Assembly (NCBI RefSeq): GCF_000372725.1
Contig: NW_005199684.1
Coordinates: 366,838-430,837, forward strand
From: Emiliania huxleyi CCMP1516
Taxonomy: Eukaryota > Haptophyta > Isochrysidales > Noelaerhabdaceae
Direction: 5' to 3'
DNA length: 64,000 bases
Each line of letters begins with the position of its first letter. Position 1 is the first letter of the stretch. Below, piece by piece: positions 11,025-21,472 of this stretch. Made by a program: the position numbers and the translations under genes. The notes beneath the pieces are model-generated. The model did no database searches, was not told where the DNA came from, and saw nothing but the letters and a program-made list of their open reading frames with translations.

Positions 11025-12941
11025 ATGGAGGCCGCCAGGATTGATGTGAAGGAGCTGACGAGCCCAGATGAACACGCAAGGCCACAGGCCCACTACGGCC
11101 GCAGGGCGTTGATGGCTGTGGCTGCGGCGAGCACCCTTGCCGTCTCCGCCTTTGGCACGGTTCTGCTGCTCCGCTCGCCGGCTGCCACGGGCGTCGACTT
11201 GGTGCACGAGTCTGTGGCCCGCAAGGTTCCGTGCCCAGCCGTGGCGGCGCTCTTGGCGAATGGCGACCTCGAGCATCTGTACGAGTACAAGTCCGCCGCC
11301 GCATCGCCGACCGGCAGGCCACAGCTTTGGCTGAAGATCGCGCAGGTCAAGGAGGCCGTCTCAAAGCTCGGCTTCGAGGAAGATGTTTCCACTGGCATCG
11401 GCAACGGAATGAAGTTCTCCGTCTTGAGCGAGGTCGCTCGTGAAGGCCACGCCTTTCCCACGTGGACCGACGGCGACGGCGACGTCCACCTCGACCTCCT
11501 CAACCACGAGGCGATGGGGATGGGGCACAAGGTTGACACAGCCATCCGGGACAACGCCGAGAAGCAGCCGTCCGAGCTTGCCTTCGCCGCTCTGATGCGC
11601 TCGCCGATGGTGGAGACCGTCAACGGCGAGCAGCGGGTGACCGAGGCAGGCGTCGCGCGCTGGTACGAGATGATGAGGAAGAACGACCCCGCACGGTTCG
11701 CGGCGTGCGAGCAGGCCGCTGACGCGAGCATCGCCGCCGCACGAAAGAAGGTGGCTGGGTTTCACGGGTGCAGCGACCCGAGGCTGCACGCGTTCGTGCC
11801 GCTGCTGCAGGCCTTTGGCCGGGACAGCGAGGAGGACGGGAGCAAATACCTCACCGCGGCCGACATGCGTCGCCTCTACCTGCTCAACGAGTACCCCGAG
11901 GGCTGGGTGCCGACCCCGGTGCCAACGGCGCGGCTCCAGGCCGCGCAGGCGCGCGCGACAGCGCTGGGCGTGGCGAGGCGCCGCCTTCAGGACTACGAGT
12001 CTGACCCGTTGTCGTGGCTGTGGCAAGGCTTCATGGACATGCCCAGCCCGGCCGAGCCGGAGCAGCAGCCGGCCGTCCCGACCGTCTGCGGCGCGGCGGT
12101 CGCCAACGCCGACTGCCAGGGCCAGCTCTGGGGCCCGACCGGCGACATGGGCATGCACTGCTACGCCTACAAGGATGCGTGCGCGCTCGACATGGTCGCG
12201 GGCGTGTGGGACGCCGGGTCTAAGTTCGACATGGACAAGGACCCGAGCCGCTGCCACGCCGCCGACAAGGTCTTCTACCTGTGGAACGAGCCAGACCAGT
12301 GGCAGCGCCTCCTCCCCGGGGCTACGTACGACTACAAGTGGGCCGCCCGCCAGTGGGTCACTTACGCGCGCCGCTGGTCGCGCCAGATCACGGACATGCG
12401 CCGCGACGGCTTCCGCTTCACGTCGCCGTTTTTGACGCCTGAGGGCACTACCAAGGCGATCGCAGACTTCTACGAGGCGTGCGGCACCGGGTGCGAGGAC
12501 AAGGCCTCGCCCGCGTTCATCGACACGATCGCCGTCAACTCCTTTTGCGGGCCGTGGTCGGCGCGGGACGGCCGCGAACAGCCCACCGAGCAGGACTGCC
12601 GCGCAAACGTGGGGGGAGTCCTGGCCGAGCTTCAAAAGGTGCCGCAAATTAACGGGGAGCGCGGCTCGCTCCCCGTCCGGATCACCAACTGGGGACGCGT
12701 CAACGGGCACGGCAGGCTCTCGCCGGACGATCAGCTCGCGGCGATGGACGCGACTGACGCGTGGTTTGGGGAGGGGTCGCCCGTCGAGGCGGTGTACTGG
12801 TTCGCGCAGACCTTTGGCGGCCACAGCCTCGACGCGACGGACTCGTACAGCGTGACCGAGATCGGAAACAAGCTCAGCCAGCGCACCTCGTCCGGGCGCA
12901 CGCTCGGACAGGTGTGGGAGGAGAAGTGCAAGGCGCTCTGA
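11025..12941 (+). CDS. membrane-anchored haem-peroxidase-like / GH128-like fusion protein
   Basis: A single open exon encodes 638 residues. Residues about 28-50 form one membrane segment after a short charged N-terminus, so this is a type II membrane protein or uncleaved signal anchor. Residues about 65-310 resemble the chloroperoxidase-like Peroxidase_2 family: a PCP motif (KVPCPAVAALLANGD, the Cys being the proximal haem ligand in that family), a LLNHEAMGMGH region where the family has EHD, and an ending LTAADMRRLYLLNEYPEGW like the family's C-terminus. Residues about 360-638 resemble Asl1-like/GH128 glycoside hydrolases: FYLWNEPDQW (NEP acid/base motif), FIDTIAVNSFCGPW and AVYWFAQTFGG. Where GH128 enzymes carry the nucleophile Glu, this protein reads RITNWG, so hydrolysis may be lost. 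Both assignments come from motifs and are moderate. The lack of introns contrasts with its neighbours. Confidence 0.7.
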   Translation: MEAARIDVKELTSPDEHARPQAHYGRRALMAVAAASTLAVSAFGTVLLLRSPAATGVDLVHESVARKVPCPAVAALLANGDLEHLYEYKSAAASPTGRPQLWLKIAQVKEAVSKLGFEEDVSTGIGNGMKFSVLSEVAREGHAFPTWTDGDGDVHLDLLNHEAMGMGHKVDTAIRDNAEKQPSELAFAALMRSPMVETVNGEQRVTEAGVARWYEMMRKNDPARFAACEQAADASIAAARKKVAGFHGCSDPRLHAFVPLLQAFGRDSEEDGSKYLTAADMRRLYLLNEYPEGWVPTPVPTARLQAAQARATALGVARRRLQDYESDPLSWLWQGFMDMPSPAEPEQQPAVPTVCGAAVANADCQGQLWGPTGDMGMHCYAYKDACALDMVAGVWDAGSKFDMDKDPSRCHAADKVFYLWNEPDQWQRLLPGATYDYKWAARQWVTYARRWSRQITDMRRDGFRFTSPFLTPEGTTKAIADFYEACGTGCEDKASPAFIDTIAVNSFCGPWSARDGREQPTEQDCRANVGGVLAELQKVPQINGERGSLPVRITNWGRVNGHGRLSPDDQLAAMDATDAWFGEGSPVEAVYWFAQTFGGHSLDATDSYSVTEIGNKLSQRTSSGRTLGQVWEEKCKAL

Positions 12942-13309
12942 GGAGGTGCGTACTCGCCTGGTACTCGCTCGTGGGGGGGGGGGAGGGGGGGGAGCACGAG
13001 AAGGATGGTGTGGCAATAGGGGCATTGTGACTGGCTTTTGTGATCTTTACAGGATTGGGAGTGATCTGGCAAGAGCACCCTCATGAGATACGTCCTCTAC
13101 GAGATACGGAAGCGCTTAATAAATAAAACGGGCACGCCAAACGAGGGGTGGGAGAAGGACAGGGTCCCCACCTGCACGAGCAGGATCTTGTAAGGACGAT
13201 CAGGGACACAGGGGAACGGGAGCGGGGAGCGCATCGCGACACGGAGGGGGGCTGGGCAGGGTTCACCCACACGACAGGGTCCCAGGGATTCCTCTCTCGT
13301 ATAGGACAG

Positions 13310-13791
13310 GTTGCACCCGGTGGCACGGGGGCAGGCGCGGGCCTCCTACTGGTTGCGCTCTCCTAGTTCTCCTGCTCCTGACAAGGGACAGCGACAGGCT
13401 CGCAGCACGGTGGACTCCCTATTCCACTGGCGATCTCTCTCGACTAGCGACCTTCCTCCGGCTTCTCACCAGCAGTCTCACAGAGTGGTCGGCCGAGGAG
13501 TGGTCCGAGTGGGAGGGGCAGTGGACCGCCGAGGAATGGGCGGCGTGGGACGAGGAGTGGGAGGCATGGGAGTCGGACACCGAGAACGGCGAGCGTCACG
13601 ACGCGGGCGAGGTCTCCATCTTTGCAACGGCTTCGAGGACCTTGAAAGTGGCCGGCAGCCTCGCCCTAGCTAGCAACGCGGCAGATCAGAACTTCACCAC
13701 ACTCTCCTACCCAGGGACTTGCAATTCCGGATTCATAATGATCGCACTCATAATGAGAGAGAGATTTTTTAGCAATACCGTTTTGTCATAA
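13310..13791 (+). CDS. possible exon encoding a Trp/Glu-rich protein
   Basis: One frame is open for about 160 codons and ends with TAA at 13789-13791, but has no suitable ATG, so it would need an upstream exon joined at an acceptor such as CAG at about 13,308-13,310. It begins with a hydrophobic run (ALLVLLLLTR) and continues with a striking EEW-spaced repeat (SLTEWSAEEWSEWEG, AAWDEEWEAWES). The last third enters a dispersed repeat, so the stop may be supplied by repeat DNA. No family is recognised; it could be a spurious open frame in GC-rich DNA. Confidence 0.3.
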
Positions 13792-13935
13792 TGATGGCAC
13801 TCATCCCGCCTTCCTCGAGGCACCGAGGCGACTGAGGTCTCTCGAGGTCTCTTCCATGAGCTCGACAAAACACTCTGAGCTCGAGGTGAAAGGGTGCAGC
13901 TCTCACGCATGGATTGATGTTGTTACAAGTTTGTG

Positions 13936-14345
13936 CGCTCGCGTTTAAAGAAAGAAAGAAAGAAAACAGACAACCCAAGGGAGGGATGGGAGGACGGCAC
14001 GCCGCCACCACACAGGGATTTTAAGGAGAGGTGTGTGGTGCGCTAGCCGTCGCCCACCCTAGGGAGTCTGCCTCTTCCTATCTCTCTTCGCAGTCTCTCG
14101 CCGATTCTCGCTGCAACCTTCATGCCACCTCGCGGTCGTCCCACTCTCGTCGTTCTCTCCCTTGTCACTTCCTCCTCTGTCGCGTCGTTCTCTTCTGCCT
14201 CGTCCTGCGACGCCGCCGCCTGCCGGTCGCTTGTTCTCGCGGCTTCTTTCGCCTTTCGGCGCAACTCCGTCCTCCTCGCGGCGTATCCTGGCCGCTCGCG
14301 TTTAAATAAATAAATAAATAGAGCAGTCATCTCCAGGGAGAGATG
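13936..14345. mobile_element. dispersed SINE-like repeat R1, copy a
   Basis: The element begins with GAAA repeats, continues through CAACCCAAGGGAGGGATGGG and GGGATTTTAAGGAGAGG, and ends in TAAA repeats. A 14-base direct repeat, CGCTCGCGTTTAAA, lies at both ends (13936-13949 and 14293-14306), as expected for a retroposed insertion. Related copies are at 20,590-21,245 and 24,760-25,215, and a fragment with the TTTA tail is at 54,268-54,290 in the opposite orientation. No protein is encoded. The class is inference: the A/T-rich simple tails and variable target duplication fit a SINE or truncated LINE. Confidence 0.6.
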
Positions 14346-14684
14346 GGCGACGCACACGAACACAGAGGGACAGCGCGCACCCCGCCCCGCTCGCAGGGCG
14401 TGCATCACACAGGTGGACTGTGTGACTCCTCGGGTTTCTGGGACTCAGAGGTGTGCTAGTCGCTATTCTCCGACAATTCCGACATATCTGACGGGCAGTT
14501 CGGGCTCGAGCGGTCGCGGTCGCGGCCAGCGCGTGAGGCCTGGCTAGGGTTGCCGGGCGAGAGCTCGACCCACGCGCCGGAGCGCGCGTGGTGCTTGAGC
14601 AGCCGGGCGCGTTTAGAATTTGAATTTGAATTTGAATTCAAAAAAAAAAAGCAGAAAATTCTTTCGATCGGACGCTTCTTGGCA

Positions 14685-15020
14685 ATGTTGCGGCTCACCC
14701 TTCTTATTCTCGCGCTAGCTGGCCTCGCCAGCAGCCTGCAGGTGTCGTCGGCCCTGCGGCAGCCGGCGCTGACTCGCCGCGGCGCGGTCGGCGCTCCGCG
14801 GTTGGCGCCGGATGTGTTCATGAAGAGTAAGGAGGACCGGGAGTTTGAGGAGTGGGCGCGCCAGAAGAAGATCGCGAGCGGGGTCGATCCGGATGAAGAC
14901 TTCGGCACCGGGCGGCGGGTCGAGTCGAGCATCTACCTCGTCGGTGGCCTGGTCACCGTCCTCGTGCCCGTGATTGCCGGCACGTGGGCCTACAACGCCG
15001 GATACCTCACGCCACAGTGA
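14685..15020 (+). CDS. small plastid-targeted single-span membrane protein
   Basis: The 111-residue product starts with a hydrophobic signal peptide (LRLTLLILALAGLASSLQ), followed by a basic, hydroxylated stretch (LRQPALTRRGAVG) like the second half of a bipartite leader for a secondary plastid. A charged central part (KSKEDREFEEWARQKK) precedes one membrane helix, YLVGGLVTVLVPVIAGTWAY, and a short NAGYLTPQ tail. The layout resembles small thylakoid proteins, but I cannot name it. ATG 14685 is chosen because it places the signal peptide at the N-terminus, although the frame is open further upstream. A GAATTTGAATTTGAATTTGA run with a following A tract sits just before it (14615-14650). Confidence 0.75.
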   Translation: MLRLTLLILALAGLASSLQVSSALRQPALTRRGAVGAPRLAPDVFMKSKEDREFEEWARQKKIASGVDPDEDFGTGRRVESSIYLVGGLVTVLVPVIAGTWAYNAGYLTPQ

Positions 15021-15371
15021 GTGCATGACAAAGAGACTCCGCATGCGAGTACCACGATGCTCGATCCTCTGCACCAGCCGTTTGTTCCGCCACCGAGACT
15101 TGCAGTCTCTCTTGGGGTACGATGTGCCGGTCCGCGGCTTGCCCGTGGGTTCTACACGCGCACCACGATGCGGGTACCCGGGGTGAGCGTCGCATCCTTT
15201 TTCACTATTTGTACGTACACGCACACGAATAATTCGCACTTGCGCTCTCACGGCCGACGCTGACACAAAACGCTTGTCGAGAGAGGCGCGGCGCGATGCG
15301 AAGAATAACCGTATAAAATACGCCGCGGGACGCTGGAGCCTCTTCCCCGCTCTCGTCGTGATAACTGATAA

Positions 15372-17873
15372 TCACAGCTCGCAGGGAGAGCTCTGCCAGT
15401 AGCACTCGCGCTTGTCGGGCAGGTCAACGACGGTGCGAGGGCCCCGCGCCTCGACGCCCGACGGCAGCGGCACCGGCCTCTTGAACTTGAAGGTACCCGC
15501 AGGCTTGTTCCAGCTCGTGCAGCACCTGCAGTGAGGCAAGGTGTGTGCGGTGCGGGAAGGTGAGGTCACGGTGGTGGAGCCACTCGCTGGCTGCTCGAGG
15601 TGGGCGCGGCAGCCGCTAGTTCGGGCACCGAAGCCCCCCCCCCCCCCCCCCCGGGGGGCGCGCGCGCGCTGGTGTGGGGCAAGTGGCGCTTCCACCCGCC
15701 GGCAAAGTCGGCAGAGCTCCCAGGCAATCTCGGGCGGTCTCGGGCGGTCTCGGGCACCACGTAGCGCTCCAGCCGCCGAGCAGGTCGCCCGAGATCGCCT
15801 CCTTGAAGAGCTTGCTCTCGGCCGCAGACTCGAACCCGCCGAAGACGCCCTCCGCCGATTCGAGGTGCATGACGCGCGCGTCCGACGCGCCGGCGGCGGA
15901 GACCGCCTGCAGCAGCTGCTCTGCCGAGAGCCCCTTCTCGAGCCACACCTGCCGCGGCGAGAGGGGTCCCCTCCTCAGCAGACAGGGGAAGGCGTCCGCT
16001 GCCCTCTGGAGCCGCACCTGCCGCGGACCCTGCGGCGGCGGGCGGCCATGCGGCGGCGCCTCCGCCAGCCAGCGCACGGCGGTGGTGTCGGCCGGCGTGA
16101 AGGGCAGGGCGCCTGGCGCAGGGGTGGGAGGGCGGTCTGGTGCACAGCCCTCGGTGAAGTGCGTGGTCAAGCACGAGCCGTCTCAAGGGCTAGTCGGAGG
16201 GCAGGGCCCCTCTCTCCCGTGTCCTAGGGCCGCGGCTGCCCCACATCTCCCCATATCTCCCCACATCTCCCGCGTCTAGGGCCGCGGCTGCCCCACATCT
16301 CCCCATATCTCCCCACATCTCCCGCGTCTAGGACCGCGGCTGCCGGCAGGCGGCTTGTGGATGCTGCTGTTGAGGAAGGTCCACGGCCGCAGCTGCAGGT
16401 AGCCCTTTTGCCAGATCCGCTCCACGCGCGCGACGTCGTACACGCTCTCGAGCGGGCAAACGTGCGGGACGGGCGTCGAAGCGCCTATCTCGCGCCCTCT
16501 CGGCTGATCTCGGGCGCATCTCGCGCAACCTCCGAAGACGGGCGTGCAAGCGCCCTCGAGCGTGCAGCCGGGCAGAAGCGCGGCGGGCGACTCCGCGCGC
16601 TCGCACAAGCACGCCATCCGTGGCATCACGAGCTGGCGGCCGAGCGCGCGCGCGATGCCGATGGCGTTGCGCAGGGCTGCGATGTGGCGGTCGACCAGCT
16701 CGAGGTGCGCCTGATTACTTCTCTTGAGTCTGACTACTCATGCAGTGTGGGCTAGCTCCTGGGCGGTGTGGCGACGCGCGAGGCGCGGGAGGGCGAGGTG
16801 TGAGGAGGGGGAGGTGTGAGGAGGGCGAGGCGCGGGAGGGCGAGGTGTGAGGAGGGGGAGGTGTGAGGAGGGGGAGGTGTGAGGAGGGCGAGGTGTGAGG
16901 AGGGGGAGGTGTGAGGAGGGGGAGGTGTGAGGAGGGGGAGGTGTGAGGAGGGGGAGGTGTGAGGAGGGGGAGGTGTGAGGAGGGCGAAGTGTGAGGAGGG
17001 GGAGGTGTGAGGAGGGCGAAGTGTGAGGAGGGGGAGGTGCGCCTTGAGACGAGGCGACCACTGCAGCGCCGCGACGACGGTCCAGCCGTTGCCCGCGCGA
17101 GCGGGCGCCGGCTCGTGCCGCTCTGGCGGCGTCGGGCCGGGCTGCGGCGGCGTAAAGGAGAGGTAGCGCTGGTCGAACGGCTCCGGCCGGACAGGCAGCA
17201 TCCCCGCCTAATCTCGGGACGATCTCGCGACATCTCGCGACATCTCGGGCGGGCTCGGGCCGGGGCAGCACCCGGCGCCTCGCGCAGCCGCCAGTACTTT
17301 GCCGGGTTCTTTGGCCAGCCCTCGACGAAGGTGAGGTGCAGCACGAGGCAGCCGCGCGGCTCTGCCGACTGCTGCACGTGGAAGACATGCGCCTGGGAAG
17401 AGCAAGGCTGCGGCGCGTGAGGAGAGGGCGGCGTGAAGAGCCGCCGTACGGGGAGGAGGGCGCGCCGAGCAGACTTGCGAGACGGGGATGGCGTGGATGC
17501 GGCGCGACCCGTTGCCGTCGTAGACGACCCTCCCGTCCTCGCTCGCCGGCTTGAGGGGGTAGAAGCGGCGGAACTTTGGGGCGTGGCGGCCCGACGCGCC
17601 GACGGTGCCGACCAGCTGGTTGAAGGAGAGCTGGTCGTCGACCTGATGGGAATGAGTTCATCAACTAATTAATATTCATCAGACGGCTGGAGGAGAGCTG
17701 GTCGTCGACCTGGGTACGGTAAGGTCCGGTACACTTCTCCACACACACAAAGGGTGGTGGGGCAAGGGGAGGCAACCCTCGCGACTGCACGTCTACAAGA
17801 CGGGAGCCCCACGGCATTCAAAGTGCAAAGGCCCGGTGCGCGTGGGTGAGTGAGTCAGTGAGTCAGTGAGTGA

Positions 17874-17919
<46 letters not shown>

Positions 17920-19750
17920 ACCTGGTGGGAAGGAGTGTGGAATGAGAAGGAGAGTGGAGTGGAAAGCGAGGGCCGAGGCAGAAAGCCGTCGTCGCGCCTG
18001 CGCCTCGCCCTTGATCTCCGCCATCGTGTCTCGCCACTCTTCCATCATGTCGACCGCCGCCGGCCGCGCACGGAAGAACATGACGCCCGTGTTGAACCAC
18101 GCCGACCAGGTGGAGCCCGACTGGTGGCCGCAGTTGCGCACGTTGCTCTTGCGCGGCGAACGGTCCGCGTCGTACGGCACGTTGAGGCAGTCAGTGCCTA
18201 TGCGCCAGTGGAAGTGCCAGAGTCGCTGATGGACTCGTGGGTCCGTGTCGCACGGCACGCCGAAACAGCCGCTGCCGGAGAGCACGTCGGCGTCGGGCAC
18301 GGAGCGGAGCAACGCGTAGGGCGGCGCAATCCACGCGACGTCGACGTCCGAGATCGAGACGTCGCGACCGGCGCGGAGCAGCCACAGAACCACCTCCGCC
18401 TACAGCGCGGCCGCCCTTCGACATCATCTCGGGTGTGCGTGGCGCGGAGCAGCCGCTGCGGACCGCGTGTGGCCTTGGTGACGCCGTACGCTCGGAAGGC
18501 GCCTACCTCAACTCTGAGCTCTTACGAGTGGACTCGCGATGGAAGGCGGTGGTGACGCCGCGGGGCTCGCGCCATTCTTCCAGCGGAAACCGTCCATCGA
18601 CCCCTTGTGGTCCGAGTTCCAGGCGATGCCCCCAAAGGAGGCGGTGGTGACGGTGGGCAGCCGGTGCCTAAGCCATGTGACCAACTCGCTGGTCAGTTGT
18701 CGTTGATTCTGCAAGGCGGTGGCGACGGTGGGCAGCAGGCGCTTGAGAAACAGGTCGACGCCAGACTGGTCCATGCCCGCGATGACGGCGCGGTCGCCGT
18801 GGCCGAGCCTCTCCAGCATCGGCAGCAGCAGCAGCGCCCAGTTCACCGCCATCTCGCCGTACGCCTGTTCACAGCCAGAGCCGTGAAGAGACGCCGTGGC
18901 GAAGCACACGTCGCCAGGGAGGAGGAGGGCGCCTGTTCACAGCCAGAGCCGTGAAGAGACGCCGTGGCGCCCAGTCCGCCGCCGCCGCCTCGCCGCCCGC
19001 CTGGTTGGCGAGCGTCACGAAGGCAAGCTCGCCCTTTGGGACGCGACAGAGCACGTCGTCCGTCGTGAGCACCTTCGAGTGGTCGCGGTTGCACTGCTTG
19101 GCCGGCACAGCAACGGCGGCGGGGACGGCGGCGGCGGGGACGGCGGCGGCGGGGACGGCGGCGGCTACAGGTGTGGCGGCCGCGACAGGTGTGGCGGCGG
19201 CGGCGGGTGTGGCGGCCGAAGCAGGGCCCGGGTCGAGCATCGCTCGTGCCGCGCGAGAGACGCCCGAAGCGGCGGCGGGCTGCTCCGCCGCCGCTCCTCC
19301 GAGCTTGCGCCGCAGCACCTCATTCTCGCTGCGCAGCTTCTCGCTGTCGCGCTTGAGGGTCTGCTGCTCGGCTCGCAGCGCCTCAATCTGCCGCTTCGCC
19401 TCCTGCAGCGCGGCGCCGTCCCGAGAGCCCTCCCGCGAGGCCAGAGGCGAGCCGTGCGCTGGAGCAGCGCGGAAGCCGGCGGTAGCCAAGGCGATCGGGT
19501 CCTCGCCGGCCTTTGGCGAGGAGACGACCTCCGCCGCAGCGTCCACTGCGCTGTGGAGCACCTCAAACGCGCCGTAGGCTGCGTCTGAGATCTCCTCTGA
19601 CGCGCTGGACACCGCGCCGACCGCAGCGTCGGTGTACGAGGTGGACGGCGCCGCCTTGTAGGTGCGGGCCTTGCCCGGCCGGCGCCCTCCGAGGAGGATG
19701 AGGAGCGCAGAGAGCGATACGAGGACCACGACGAGCGGCAGTTGACGCAT
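15372..19750 (-). CDS. GT77-like nucleotide-sugar glycosyltransferase (Golgi type II)
   Basis: The first eleven exons can be placed: 19750-18971, 18864-18573, 18502-18474 (a 29-base microexon), 18399-17998, 17642-17475, 17392-17279, 17207-17043, 16710-16554, 16484-16344, 16112-16060, 15948 to about 15770; the end (about 15540-15372, stop TGA) is less certain. The protein has a short cytosolic end, one membrane anchor (LPLVVVLVSLSALLILLG), a Glu/Arg coiled coil and Ala/Pro-rich stem, then a Nucleotid_trans domain: ELAFVTLANQ, VVLWLLRAGRDVSISDVDVA (the DVD is the metal/nucleotide-sugar motif), AWFNTGVMFFRA, VDDQLSFNQLVG, then GCLVLHLTFVEG. A C-terminal part (LGRQLVMPRMACLCER, then VCPLESVYDV) is as in plant XEG113/RRA-type enzymes. 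Likely a Golgi arabinosyl- or xylosyl-type transferase; donor and acceptor are unknown. Nearly all donors are GC, and several introns carry exon-copy direct repeats. Confidence 0.8.
16470..16555 (-). repeat. introner-like intron with 18-bp exon copy (glycosyltransferase gene)
   Basis: The segment GACGGGCGTCGAAGCGCC (16468-16485) recurs as GACGGGCGTGCAAGCGCC (16537-16554), 69 bases away. On the coding strand the intron begins GAGG|GCGCTTG and ends GATAG|GCGCTTCG, so both splice sites lie inside the copied segment. The filler is a GAGAT-CCCGAG string. Confidence 0.75.
16795..17037. repeat. 15-bp minisatellite inside an intron
   Basis: About 15 near-identical GAGGTGTGAGGAGGG units (variants GAGGCGCGGGAGGGC and GCGAAGTGTGAGGAG) fill the glycosyltransferase intron between exons 7 and 8. 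The intron is again bounded by a copied exon segment: AAG|GCGCACCTC at the donor and CAG|GCGCACCTC at the acceptor. Confidence 0.9.
17624..17712 (-). repeat. introner-like insertion with 22-bp exon copy
   Basis: AGGAGAGCTGGTCGTCGACC and the two bases after it (17624-17645) are repeated exactly at 17691-17712, 67 bases away. The copy nearest the exon encodes the start of the VDDQLS motif after CATCAG|GTC; the outer copy follows CCCAG|GTC and is intronic. The filler is AT-rich (CTAATTAATATTCATC). Confidence 0.85.
17850..17917. repeat. GAGT/GT microsatellite
   Basis: A GAGT run (17848-17878) passes into about 20 GT units, within the glycosyltransferase intron between exons 4 and 5. Confidence 0.95.
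18862..18969 (-). repeat. two tandem copies of a 40-bp hairpin-ended introner-like unit
   Basis: A 40-base segment at 18862-18901 is repeated exactly at 18930-18969 (period 68). On the coding strand each copy reads CTTCACGGCTCTGGCTGTGA then ACAG|GCG, that is, a palindrome ending in a 3' splice site. The best gene model removes both copies as one GC-AG intron, joining ...AAADW to AYGEMAVNW. Related units occur at 38226-38249 (giant gene) and 49614-49638 (glutathione synthetase). Confidence 0.85.
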
Positions 19751-20590
19751 ATATGATGATCACGGCAGCGGCTGTCGGCGGCGAGCGCCGCTTGGGACAG
19801 GTTTCCTGTCTGCGTTTTTCTCAACCCACGTGCGTCTGCACCTCCGTTCACGTGCACGAGCTTCTTGAGCCACCCACCCACCCCACCCACCTCACGGCCC
19901 GGCTGAGGCTTGGAACCACCCACCCACCCCCACCCACCTCACGCACGGCCCACCCGCCCGGCTGATGAGGCGAAACCCACCCCCACCGACCGACAGGTTT
20001 CCTGCGACAGGTTGACCCTAGCCCCACGACAGGTTGAGGCACTTGAGAATCGTCGTGAGGGTGAGGTTGTTTCGTGTTATTAGCTTGGGTTGTGCTTGGG
20101 TGAGGTTGTTCCGCGTGAGGTTAGGTCGTCGGCGCGAAGGGTGAGGTCTCGACCGCCGCCGCTCACGCCAGCGGACGGCCACCATCGGTGTTTCTGGCTT
20201 CGCCACCGTTCGGGCGCGCTTGCGGGCTGAGAACACCGGTGCGCGGGCCTTGCCCCTTTTGCGCAGCAACAGCCAACACCTTATCCTTAAATTTCATGGC
20301 CCTCCAAATTCGGGTCGGAGCGCAGCGGAGTGGGCCCCGAGTTATTTGAAAAGGGCGACGGACGCTTGCGTCCTAGCCTCCAACAACGCCTCCCCGGCGC
20401 AGAGGGGCCCCCGCACGCAGGGATGCTCAACCGCTCAACGCCACGCTCCTTGCAGTTATCCTGCCAATTCTACAAATGTGAGTGTTAGAGTTGTTTGGTA
20501 TTGCTAAAAATCTCTCTCTCTCTCCAATTCTTATTCCAGTGAGCCGGCCGGTGTGTGTGCCAGTCCGCGCCAGTCCGCGCCCTTGTCGTG
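19751..20590. other. intergenic upstream of the glycosyltransferase, no gene seen
   Basis: It contains CCCACC runs (about 19870-19985, 5' of the glycosyltransferase) and GTGAGGTT repeats (20050-20145). TTTGGTATTGCTAAAAATCT at 20492-20511 is shared with 24,82x and, inverted, with 13,76x. Confidence 0.4.
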
Positions 20591-21245
20591 CCAGTAATAA
20601 ATAAATAAATAGAGCAGACATCTCCAGGAGAGATGGGCGACGCACGAATTGTCGTAAAAGAAAGAAAGAAAGAAAACACGCAACCCAAGGGAGGGATGGG
20701 AGGACGGCACGCCGCCACCACACAGGGATTTTAAGGAGAGGTGTGTGATGCGCTAGCCGTCGCCCACCCTAGGGAGTCTGCCTCTTCCTATCTCTCTTCG
20801 CAGTCTCTCGCCGCTTCTCGCTGCAACCTTCATGCCCCCTCGCGGAAAAAAGAAAGAAAGAAAGAAAACAGACAACCCAAGGGAGGGATGGGAGGACGGC
20901 ACGCCGCCACCACACAGGGATTTTAAGGAGAGGTGTGTGATGCGCTAGCCGTCGCCCACCCTAGGGAGTCTGCCTCTTCCTATCTCTCTTCGCAGTCTCT
21001 CGCCGCTTCTGGCTGCAGCCTTCATGCCACCTCGCGGAAAAAAGAAAGAAAGAAAGAAAACAGACAACCCAAGGGAGGGATGGGAGGACGGCACGCCGCC
21101 ACCACACAGGGATTTTAAGGAGAGGTGTGTGATGCGCTAGCCGTCGCCCACCCTAGGGAGTCTGCCTCTTCCTATCTCTCTTCGCAGTCTCTCGCCGCTT
21201 CTGGCTGCAGCCTTCATGCCACCTCGCGGTCGTCCCACTCTCGTC
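20590..21245. repeat. R1 repeat with three 192-bp tandem units upstream of eS26
   Basis: After a TAAA-tailed R1 fragment (20597-20650), three tandem units follow at about 20655-20846, 20847-21038 and 21039-21228. Each has GAAA repeats, CCCAAGGGAGGGATGGGAGG, GGGATTTTAAGGAGAGG, GCGCTAGCCGTCGCCCACCC and a CT-rich end. Units differ by only a few bases, so the expansion is recent. The array ends about 240 bases before the eS26 start codon. Confidence 0.85.
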
Positions 21246-21472
21246 GTTCTCTCCCTTACCCCCTCGCGGATTGTGCCAGTGCGAGTTAGAATTCTTCAGG
21301 TGCGACTCGTGGTGGGTGAGCTCGCCTTGCCGGCGCCGCGCGCGGCTTCCCCCCGGCCGCCGTCCACCCCTCCACCCCTCAGCCACGCCCCCGGGCCACG
21401 CCCCCTCCTCCTCCGCCCCCCCCCCCACCCCCCCCGCCCAGCGCCGCCGGTGCGCCTGCTGCAGTTGCCACA

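Noticed and set aside
18883..19095. Internal small exon (APSSSLATC) between the two hairpin units in the glycosyltransferase
   Set aside because: Removing the whole 106-base stretch as one intron gives a better fit to the family (ADW joined to AYGEMAVNW) and avoids a second unusual donor.
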